Shown here one piece after another: positions 54,501 to 64,000 of a stretch of 64,000 bases of DNA. This stretch comes from Gnetum montanum. Taxonomy: Eukaryota > Streptophyta > Gnetopsida > Gnetales > Gnetaceae. The notes beneath the pieces were generated by a model that was given only the letters and a program-made list of their open reading frames with translations, was not told the DNA's origin and ran no database searches. The stretch is taken from contig MNCI01021413.1 in the NCBI GenBank assembly GCA_015680685.1, forward strand, positions 280,821 to 344,820, read 5' to 3'. Numbering within the stretch: the first letter of the stretch is position 1; every line of letters starts with the position of its first letter. The translations under genes were made by a program, and so were the position numbers.

Positions 54501-57057
54501 GCGAACAAATTTCTTTTAGTTTGCCATCCGTAGACAACAATTGCGCAATGGCAAGAAAATTTAAATTTTGTTATAGCATTCATAATTCAAAATATTTTTG
54601 ACACAGTGTAGTACATGTAATTGAAAAACGAAGCGTAGTCCGTGAGAACTGTCCTGTTATGCGGCAATGCATACGGAATAGGATGAAGGAAGGAAGCAAT
54701 CATCCTCAGAAAAGGCCAGTTTTCATGAACGCTGTTTCGTCGCTAAAGTTTCGTACCCTTGAAGAAAGGCCATGTGCCGTCACATATAACGAACCGAACG
54801 TATCAGCATACGGCAATTTTATCTGGGAAATATGGACTTCAAACAACTCCTTGATGCTGATCCGTGTTACATTAGTGGTGCATTCTAATATCTTATAATG
54901 CTCCCTAATTTCTGATGAGAGTATAGTGGTGTTTGTATTGTTTTCGCATCATTTTAGATTTCAATATAGTAAATGAATGTGAAGTTTATCAGGCTTTCCA
55001 CCATGTCTTTACCGACTTGTCAACCACATGGAGAGAACAGCATTAAGCGATAAAGAATTCTTTATGATCCTTCAAATACCACAAATATGATTATCATGAA
55101 GATTACCGATCTTGAAATGGCTTGCATGTATGGTACATGCACTTCTTTATCCACATGTGGTGGCTTCAAATGAACACACAAGGCGAATTATAGCATTGAA
55201 GAAGACAAGTTTTCTCCCTCTCTCACTACCTCTCTCTTCTCTCTTTTATGACACTATTCTTGAATTTAAGAATACTTTTTCACGTGTACACCCACTATAC
55301 AAGAACTTTGAGATTAAATTGTTGTAATATGTCTATTCTTTAGGACAACATTTAAAAAGAAGGTTTTTTTCTGTTCTTGTATGTGTGTTTTTTTGGACAA
55401 AGTTTACATAGACTTTTGAAATATTGATTATTCATGTTTGGTTTTGCATATCTAATCTTTTACATTTAATTTGAAGACCACCTCAAATGATGTGATCATT
55501 CTCTAGATTGAATTTCCTGAATTTCCCTTTCTCTTTACTTACATATTGCATGAGCTTGTAGACTTGCTAGGGCACGTTTGAGTCCTAGAATTTCTTAAGT
55601 GTAAGTAACTTAAAGAGTTCTCATTCGCATCAACATTGCCAAACCTTAGCTTAAATATATTGACATTGAAACCACATGTAGTGAGTAGGTCACAAAAGTA
55701 ACTAACCTTACTATTCCTAATCATTGATATTACTATTTGTAGAAGCAACATCAATGAGTTGCATGCCTTACTACCTAGTTTAGAATGCAATGTTTGAAGC
55801 AAAATAACTCACTTTGTGTTTAGCTTGCCTTTTCAAACTTCGGTAATCCTTCTAGTAGTGCCCTTCCTTTATACATGGTAGGCCATGGGAAAATTCCATA
55901 ACAAATTAGCACATAGGAAAATAATTAGAAAGTAACTTATTAGTTAATTTAACTACATACTTTATATTAAAGCCCTCCCTAAGCCTTTGGTAGAGGACTT
56001 TTAGAAAAAAAAAAAAAGCTTAAATGAAATAAGGGGTTACTATAGTAGCCCCATGTTGGGCCACATCTTCTAAGATTCAAGGTAATGTCAACATGCAATC
56101 CTAAGTAGATGTCATATAAACAAAGGTTTTAAAGAAATTTCAAAAGCAAACTGTCTTTTATTTTCCATTTTGCATAGGTGTTTAGGTATTTCAAAACTTG
56201 TATACTAGTGCATGCTTTTAACTTTAAAGAAAGATATTCTGCATAAAATTAGCTTTTAGGAATATAAGAGGCCTTTGTAAACACCTAAGAACTTCTCAAA
56301 GAGTCACAGATTTTTTGTCATTGCATTCTTTTGACATTTGTATTTTACAATTATATTCAATTAATCTTGTGATTAATTATGCATATATTACTAAATTTTT
56401 TTGTAGTCTTTTGTTACTGTACACTTCACTCTCATAATATGAGAGGTATTATCATTCTAGTTAGATTTATCTTTCTTTAATGGGTGATTTTGTGTTACTT
56501 CTAACTTTTTCTACTAATGTTGGTGTTGTACCCACTTTTTGGTTTCATAATGATTAAGGTAAGTGTGGATTCAACATTATCCAATTTGAGGAAACAACAT
56601 CACAAGGCACATTTTTGGCTCTTGGAGGCGTCCAAGGACCATTCTAGCTCATAACGTAGCTTAAGAGCTTCATTTCTTATGAACTTGAAAAATTTTAGAA
56701 AATAGAATTTTTCTCTAAGTATTGGAGGTAATGTAGATTCCATGTCAACATCACCTTTGAACCACTACTCTTGTGTTAGCTACAACCCTAGACATTCTTG
56801 TTTGCATTACTTGCACCAAAAATACAGTTCAACCTCAAATAAAGCCCTGCAAAATCCAAAACAACTCATCCCAAGGCACTTTTGACATCATAGGTATCAA
56901 ATATCATTTTGACCTCATGGACCAAAATTTTTATAAGTGTTAGGTAACATTGATGTTGTTGTTAGTTTTTGCATTAGCATTAGCATTGCTCACATGGTTA
57001 TTGCCACTTCTATGACACATTTCACCTACATGTAGGCTCAAATGCTCACTTCCCAAG
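54501..57057. other. No gene or repeat recognised
   Basis: AT-rich sequence. A few open stretches below 90 codons have no family resemblance. It includes an A run (56009-56022) and a CT-rich run (55213-55245). It ends at the start of the E7 LTR. Confidence 0.5.
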
Positions 57058-57990
57058 TGATCTATCATGTATGATTGCATCAACGAGGCCTCGTTGACAT
57101 GGCCCCATTGATTGGGCCCTGTCGACGCATCATTTACTACGTTGATGTAGCCCCATCGATACATCATTTGCTACATCAACGCAGCCCTATCAACGTAGGG
57201 TTTGTTTTTTGCTATAAATACATGCTCACCAACTACATTTATGGCATCGAATTCATAATAGTAGTAGAGCTCTTGTAGTTTTTCTATTTGAAAGTTAGAA
57301 TATTTCTCCCAAGTGCCCACAACTAGAGCCATTAAGTGTATAGATCTTTATTTGAGCATTGTTGTACCTAAGCACAACAGTGTGTACGACAATAAAGATG
57401 AGCTTCTTGATAAACCTTACAATATTTTGGATAATTTAGATATTTATTTATGCATTTAATGCTTTCAATTAATTATTTAATATTTTCTAGTAATTAAGCT
57501 AATTAAGTGAGATAAGTTAGATAGATTAAATACATAAGTACGACCGCTTCAAATGTAACATGTATTCGCTTGGTAATCCCAACAATGTTATTGGTTGGTG
57601 TGCCTAGTGGAGTAGTGCTTAGTAACCTAGCAATGGATACATGGGTTTAGGATGTGTACAAAAAGTGGGAACAAATACTTATGTTAGGATTAGTTAGAGA
57701 TCAGTTAGTTAGTTAATTTAGATTAGTCATTAAATTACTTTATCTCTCCCTTCAAAGCAACATAGAACATAAAATATAAAATGATAAAAATTATATGCCT
57801 CAATTTTACTTAACCATACCTTTGTACTTCACAAGTGTAATCGGGAAGACAACGAACGACCTTAGGGAAAGGTTCACTACCTAGAAGACTAGTGCACCGA
57901 AAATTATAAAGTTTGTGGAATTCAATCGGATTGCATGTGAATGCTTTATGATTCATATGGTTGGATGTAGGGGTACCTCATTGCTCATCA
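57058..57990 (+). repeat. 5' LTR of E7 (about 933 bp)
   Basis: The start is placed at TGATCTATCATG because what follows (TTGCATCAAC) lines up with the E0 LTR; it ends TTGCTCATCA. The U3 array is of the CATCAACG/GGCCCC/CGTTGA type (57072-57200), TATA box GCTATAAATAC at 57211-57221, and poly(A) context GACAATAAAGATGAGC near 57390. The left flank CCAAG is the expected target copy. Confidence 0.82.
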
Positions 57991-57991
57991 T

Positions 57992-58009
57992 TGGCATCGT
58001 TGCTGGGGA
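57992..58009 (+). other. Primer binding site of E7 (tRNA-Asp type)
   Basis: TGGCATCGTTGCTGGGGA starts two bases after the LTR end. It differs from the E1 site by one base. Confidence 0.85.
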
Positions 58010-58141
58010 CTTTGTTTGTTGAATGTGTGCTATCTAGGATTAGTAATCATTATTACTATTTTTGGACAAACTCAAGGTCAACATCACTCTCACACAACAT
58101 ATAACTACTAAGCTCAGTGATAATTTTATTTGTTTTACAAA

Positions 58142-60600
58142 ATGTCTTCTTCCCACAAGCATGAAGATGTCAAACCACTGATCCCACAAGAGTGCAAAGT
58201 GGTATATACTCATCCAGATGAGTATGTACTAGACTTCACCTTCATCCTATACTTGGATGAGAAGCTACAATGGCATGATATGGAGGGAAACATCATATTG
58301 CCCCTTGATCAATCTATGCTAGGAATGCTCTTTCAAACTCTTAAAAACTTGAGCATCTTAGATCTTCACAAAGAATACGTTGTGAATGGTTATGACACTC
58401 AAGACTACCATCCCACTAAAACATAACGCAGGAGAGATCGACACTAGGCAAAGCACCACGAGTTGACAATGTGGATCCTTCCCTTGAGGATACCCAACAT
58501 GAAGATTCTCCACCCTTTGTTGTTGGTGATGAGGGTGTGACCTTAAACTTGTGATCCACTATTCATAAACTAGGTTCAGAAAAAAGTGACAATCAAGGTA
58601 AGGACTCGAGTAAACATTACAATGGTAAGGGATCTAAGGATGGTGGTTGTAATGAGCGAAGAGGTGGTGGTGGACACCGCAGTGGCAATGGTGGTCCACC
58701 TTTCTCTTCATCCTCTTCATCCAATTTTGAACATTCCTCATCATCATTTGGTTTTGATAGAAGCTACTAAGGAAATAATCATGATGAAGGTGATCAACAA
58801 GACAATAATGATCATAAAGCCCACCAAGAACATCAGGGTAATAGAAGACATCATTAGAGACAATGTAATGATGATGATGATGAACCTCTGTTGGAAACTA
58901 GAAGTATGCTTAACATTGCAGAGGTAGTAAAGATCCCAACCAAGCATGTGAAGGATAGTCGGGTCAAGTGCTTAGACATTAATAATATCCCATGATTTGA
59001 GGGGGGATACAGCCCTGATCCACATAATCATCTACAAGCTTTCCATGATGCCTATGCCTTACAAAACATTAAGAATGATTGGCAGAAACTCAGGCTCTCC
59101 CCCAGGACACTCATCAAGGAAGCTGAAAGCTGGTACTAGTTCTTGGAGTCAAAATCCATTTGCCAATGGAGTACCATGTTAGAACTATTTAATGATAAAT
59201 ACTAGATGTACTCTAGAGTGTCTAACCTAAGAAGGCAAATCCAAGGCTAGAAATAAGGAACACATAAACCCTTGAATGTTGCCATGGGTAGATATTAGTC
59301 ACTCCTACATCGATGCCCTAGACATGGTTATTCTCAAAGGCAATAGCTCCACCACATCATAGATGCGCTTAGAGCAAAAACAATAAGAACTCTTGGGGTT
59401 TATGCCCAAGGGAGACTATCTAAATTAAGAGATCATCAGATCCAAAGGCTAATAGAGTAGGTAGCAAAAGAAGATGGTGAATTATGAAAATGGGAAAGTG
59501 TAGAAGAGTATAATAGGGATCCTCCCATCCAAAAAAGGGGGTTCAATTTTGTGACAAGGAGGAGTCACCACTCAATGAAGTGGTGAACAGGAAAATTTTG
59601 GCCATACAAAAATCTATTTTTGATATTTCCCCAAAGGTAGATAAATTATGGGACTCTTTGGATGAAAAGTTCCAAAATGCTATGAAAATTGCTGAGGCAT
59701 CCAAAGAATAGGATAGTGATTGTGCTGTAGGAGGAAAAAAGAACCTGAATGTGCCTACTAAAGAGGTAAGGTCAAGGTTTTTGTAGTAGAAGAAGTGGTG
59801 GAGACAAACTCCAAAGATTATACTGGTTGTAACATTTGTCAATATGAACATCCAAAGGGTGTTACTCTATGGTGTCACACTTACAAGAGTCTGGATGTAC
59901 ACATTGAATCCTCAACTATCACAAAGGCAAGCATCTAAACGATTACCTTATCCTCAACGCAATCCAATGTAGTTCCACTAGTAACAACATGTGTATTACC
60001 CAAGTGGAGCTCCACCACAACCATATGAGCAATACCAATAGTGGCACCAACCACAATACCACCGTCAAGGCAATAGTACCCTTATAGGCAACTAGATCTA
60101 TATGAGTATTATGTTTAGCAACTTGTTTCTCTATGAAGTTTTACAAGCCACACCTCATATCAACATCACTATTACCCTCCAGAGTACCATCGAACACATT
60201 CACCATCTACTCAAGGAGAGAACCCATATCCATATCACCCTTCACATCTATCTACACACATCCCTCCACCCTCAACCTAGTTACCTCCTGTTCCATCCAT
60301 GTAGGAAGAAATTCCTCCATAGTCGTAGCAAAGAAATGCTACGAGGGTTGTACATTCACAACTAATTTTTTTGCCAAGTGATTTGGATAATCAATCTAGG
60401 AAATGATCCTTCTTTTTGACCCAATAGTCCTCCCAAACCCTCACAACCTAATGTGGCTAGTCGCCCTATATCCCCAACACCCTCGTTCTCTGCATCAAAC
60501 ACCTTCGAGGTTCCTTCAAACTAAATGCTACCTTAGATCTGCATTGTGATGTGAACTTATGCTATTATTTATTGGATTAAGGTTGGCAATCTTCCCATGA
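58142..60600 (+). pseudogene. E7 gag, degenerate
   Basis: The ATG at 58142 begins MSSSHKHEDVKPLIPQECK, open for 94 codons through VVYTHPDEYVLDFTFILYL. A His/Gly/Asp-rich linker (58586-58927) is read in several frames. The Gag core (59000-59480) reads GGYSPDPHNHLQAFHDAYAL, LIKEAESWY, LELFNDKY and HRCPRHGYSQ. The knuckle CNICQYEHPKGV near 59831 has lost its last Cys. A Pro/His/Tyr-rich stretch leads to protease. The start matches E3 gag and differs from the E1/E2 type (MPPSKD). Confidence 0.85.
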
Positions 60601-63600
60601 AAATATCTGACCCAAGAAGTCCTCTCATTTACTTGTAGATCATTGGGCATGAGCCATGCAAGGCTTTTCTTGATTCTCATTCTAGAGTTAATCTCATCTC
60701 TCATGACATGTATAAGGCTTGAAACCTATCACCTCTCAAGAAGAGAAACATCCATGTAGAATTGGTAGACCAATCAATCACTATTCCTTTGGGGTTAGTG
60801 GAAGACATTGTGACCACAGGTAGTGGGTGGTCCTATCCTACCGATTTTCTAGTGATCAAGGTTGAGAACTGCAAAGGTGACTTCTCCATCATTATGGGAT
60901 GGACTTGGTTGAGCATAGTAGATGCACGAATGGGTGTAAGGAATCTTTCCTTGAAAATATCCAAGGAAAATGAATATGGAAGGCTAGAGAAGAAGCGTAT
61001 TCCATGCATTACATAAAATGATAATGGGTGCAATTGCATGCAAAAGATTTAGTCCATCAAAAGTACATACATTAAAGCATGCAACCAGTGTGCATAAGAA
61101 ACAAATATTCAAAGGTGTTTGTACGTAGTAGCCAAAAAATGGGAGGGCACCTAGTGGTTGACAGCTGACTCAGATAGCAGCACATTATGCATGGAACCAA
61201 CTGAGAGCTTAACATGTGCTTATGTTGAAAGCATGGATGAACTTGAGCAAGTTCATCACCAACTCTCTAATTATGAAGATGATTATACCTATTGGGGAGA
61301 GTTGGAAATGCCTAATAACTTCAAGTAGGATCCCCTAGAGTTGAAAACTCTACTAGCCAACATTGAGTATGCATTTTTAAATAATGGAAAGCCAATCATA
61401 ATCAATGCCAAACTTGCTCTTGAATAAAAAGAAAAGCTATTATAGGTGGTGAACAAATGGTCAACAGCCTTTGCTTGGTCATATCCTAAGCTGACTAGAA
61501 TCCATCCAAGGATATGCCAACATTGCATTTACACAAACCTCACCATGAAGCCAAGAAGGTAGCTATAGAAGTAGCTAAATCCCAAATTGAAGTAGATCAT
61601 CAAGGAGGAAATAGAACAACTCGTCAAGGTGGGGTTCATCTATCCCATCATGGATAGTGAGTGGGTTAGCCCATTCATAATTGTGCCAAAGAAAGATGGC
61701 AAGTGGCAGGTTTGCATCAACTTTAGGCTGTTGAATATGGCAACATTTAAAGACCATTTTCCATTGCTATTTGTGGATTAAGTATTGGACACCATAGCCG
61801 GGCATTGCTATTATAGCTTCTTGGATGGTTATAGTGGCTATAACCAAATCCAAATTGTGCTAGAAGATTGGCCCAAGACAACATTCATAATCTTCTAGGG
61901 GACTTTTTCATATTATAAGATGCCATTTGGTCTATGTAATTCCCCTGTAACATTTCAATGCCTGGCCCATAGCATCTTTCAGCAACAGATTAGTAGTGTT
62001 ATGGAAGTCTTCATGGCTGACTTTTGCACCTATGGAGCTACGTTTGAGCAAGCCTTAGACTACCTTAAGTAGGTATTGAAATGATGTGTTAAAATAAATA
62101 TATAGCTCAACTAGAAAAAGAGTCATCTCATGGTCCAGGAAGACATTGTATTAGGGCACCAAATTTCACAAGAAGGGATTAAGGTAGACCCTAAGAAGAT
62201 AAGGTTCATATAAGGAATAACATGCCAACTAGAGAGAGTTAAAGACACTCGATCATTCCTTGGACACACTAGCTACTACTAGAAATTCATAGATAATTTC
62301 TTTAAGATTACAAAGTCATTAGTCAAGCTTATGAAGAAAGATGCTTCATTCATCTAGACCAAGGAGTGTGAACATTCATTCCAAAAATTGAAGAAAAAAC
62401 TTGTAGAAACTCCAATTCTACAAGCACTAGACTGGTTCAAACCATTTCACATAATGATGAATGCATCTAAGTATGCTTTGGGAGTGGTGCTTATGCAATT
62501 GGATGATAAAAAACATCCATATTACATCCATTGCATGAGCTGAAGCATTGTTGGTGCAAAGTTGAATTACACCATCATGGAGAAAGAATTAATGGTAGTG
62601 GTGTATCCTCTTAAATAATTTAGGCACTATGTGCTTAGTTATAAAGTATTTATGCACATAGACCACAGTGCCATCTACTTCCTAATGAACAAGCCGACGG
62701 TGAGCCCTTGTATCATACAGTGGCTTATGATCTTGTAGGAATTTTATCTCATGATGGTAGATAAAAAAGGGGCCAAGAATGTGGTCATTGACCACCTCTC
62801 TTAATTAAGAGGGATAATAAAGAGGAGGAGAGCCCACACTCTATTTAGTTTCCAAACAAACTCCTTTTTATAGGAGTAATAAATGACCAAGTTCCTACAG
62901 AACCAACATGGTACAATGGCATCCTCACCTATCTTCTCACTTAGGAGATGCCACAAGATCTTGACTTTAGAAAGAAGCAATAATTTCTTCATTGGGCCAA
63001 ATACTTCATGGAAATTAATGGACACCTCTATAAGTTGTGCATCGATGGCTTGATTCGTTGATATGTACCTCTCTGCACGTTCTCCAAGATGCTCACAAAG
63101 GGCCTTACAGAGGCCACTATGTAGGGAGATGCATGACCATAAAAATATTGATGGCAAGATACTATTGGCCTACAATCTTTAGGAAAGCCCACAAGTTAGT
63201 TTGATCTTGTGAACACTATCAATGAGATGGTGGGATGACTACTTGAATAGAAGGTCCTCAACAGTGGATTCAATCACTAGAGCCCTTTGACATATGGGGC
63301 ATTAACTTCATGGGTTCCATCACACCCATGTTCAATGGAAAGGCATATATCATCATAGCATTTGATTATTGCGTCAAATGGGTAGAAGTAATAGTCATCA
63401 CCAATTGTACATCATCCACTACTGCTAGATTTATACGACAAAATGTTGTAAACAAGTTTGGGGTGCCACATGCACTAATGTCTGATAATGGAACTCATTT
63501 TATAGGTGCCACTTTTAGAAATTTGATGCAATTCTTGGGGGTTGAACATAAATTGACAACACCTAAGCCAACGATCAAGCAGAGGTAACCAACAAGGAGA

Positions 63601-64000
63601 TCACAAAGATCCTAACAAGGACCATCAACAAATATAGGAAAGATTGGAGTACAAAACTTAACAATGCCCTCTAGGCCTACCACTCAACATGGAAACTTCC
63701 TATTGGCTATTCTCCCTATGAGCTAGTGTACGAAAAACTTCCAATGCTCCCAATTCATTCCAAGCTTCATACACTCTCAATAGCTTACGATCTAAATCTT
63801 GACCTAAGTCTAGCATAGAAAGAAAGACTAATCAACCTTAACGTGCTAGATGAAAAAAACTTAATGGCCCTATCTTTGCATGAGGTGCACAAGGCATTCA
63901 ACAAGCAACATCATGACCTTAAAATATGGAAAGTGAAATTTCAAATGGAAGATAAGGTTCTCTATTGGAACCCTGCACACATACCCTAGAAGACAAAGTT
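60601..64000 (+). pseudogene. E7 pol: PR-RT-RNaseH-INT (integrase C-terminus cut)
   Basis: Protease near 60650: the active-site motif is degenerate (FLDSHSRVNLISHDMY instead of DSGSG). IPLGLVEDIVTTGSGW follows in an 84-codon open piece. RT: GFIYPIMDSEWVSPFIIVPK, CINFRLLNMATFKDHFPL, FLDGYSGYNQIQIVLED; the catalytic motif reads FMAD at 62010-62021, so the first catalytic Asp is Ala. RNaseH: ASKYALGVVLMQLDD and ELMVVVYPL. Integrase: RGHCVKWVEVI region, HALMSDNGTHFIGATFRNLM, then a small in-frame loss near 63560 in TTPYHPQANGQ, and EVTNKEITKILTRT. The last visible part is the integrase C-terminus (KVKFQMEDKVLYWNP). Clearly inactive. Confidence 0.88.

Larger units (their letters stand above)
57058..64000 (+). 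mobile_element. E7: Ty3/Gypsy element, 5' part (runs off the window)
   Basis: 5' LTR 57058-57990, primer binding site, gag 58142-60600, PR-RT-RNaseH and integrase up to the window end. It is of the E0/E3 type (same MSSSHK gag start and same pol). Its 3' half, including any ORF3, is beyond 64000. Confidence 0.9.

Noticed and set aside
54659-54898. Open stretch of 79 codons in the region right of the polygalacturonase
   Set aside because: No recognisable motif and no neighbouring exon; left as unannotated sequence.

Overview
The window looks like nuclear DNA from a large, retrotransposon-rich plant genome, most likely a gymnosperm. The taxon is inferred, not shown. About 90 percent of it is decayed Ty3/Gypsy LTR retrotransposon DNA of one lineage. 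Shared marks are TGATG...CATCA LTR ends, a tRNA-Asp-type primer binding site (TGGCACCGTTGCTGGGGA), a gag with a variant zinc knuckle, pol in the order PR-RT-RNaseH-INT, a spacer of about 2 kb, and a third ORF of about 920-950 codons (here ORF3) between integrase and the 3' LTR. One intact host gene, a GH28 polygalacturonase, lies at 52225-53831 on the minus strand.

Layout. Positions 1-42790 are one nest. The oldest element, E0, runs in from the left and ends at 42790. Into its gag went E1 (498-15449) and, separately, the 13.2-kb minus-strand element E3 (16335-29550, perfect target duplication CTAGC). Into its pol went E4 (30800-34039, target duplication GTAAG), which carries a minus-strand intronless pseudogene of the host gene STK19. 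E2 (1900-8113) sits in the gag of E1, and a minus-strand LTR (1-497) cuts the 5' LTR of E1. E1 and E2 have gag and ORF3 but no pol.

From 42791 to 51477 there is a short unplaced stretch, then a 225-bp repeat (R) on both sides of a block whose two LTRs point in opposite directions (43278-50391, element E6). A solo LTR (S1, target duplication CATAT) lies inside the left LTR, and another (S2, target duplication AATGA) lies after the right copy of R. The polygalacturonase follows, then about 3 kb with no recognisable gene, then the first 6.9 kb of element E7 (57058 to the window end).

The most interesting signal concerns regulation. The LTR U3 regions carry arrays of short palindromic motifs just upstream of the TATA box. 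The motif type differs between elements: GATATC type, CATCAAT/GGCCCC type, and GTATAC/CGTATATG type. Three elements (E0, E1, E3) carry a second array plus a TATA-like box inside the spacer, 420-520 bp upstream of ORF3, and its motif type matches that element's own LTR. Together with AG immediately before the ORF3 ATG in four of five copies, this suggests that ORF3 has its own promoter and/or spliced transcript, controlled in step with the LTR. A self-regulating or anti-silencing system is one hypothesis.
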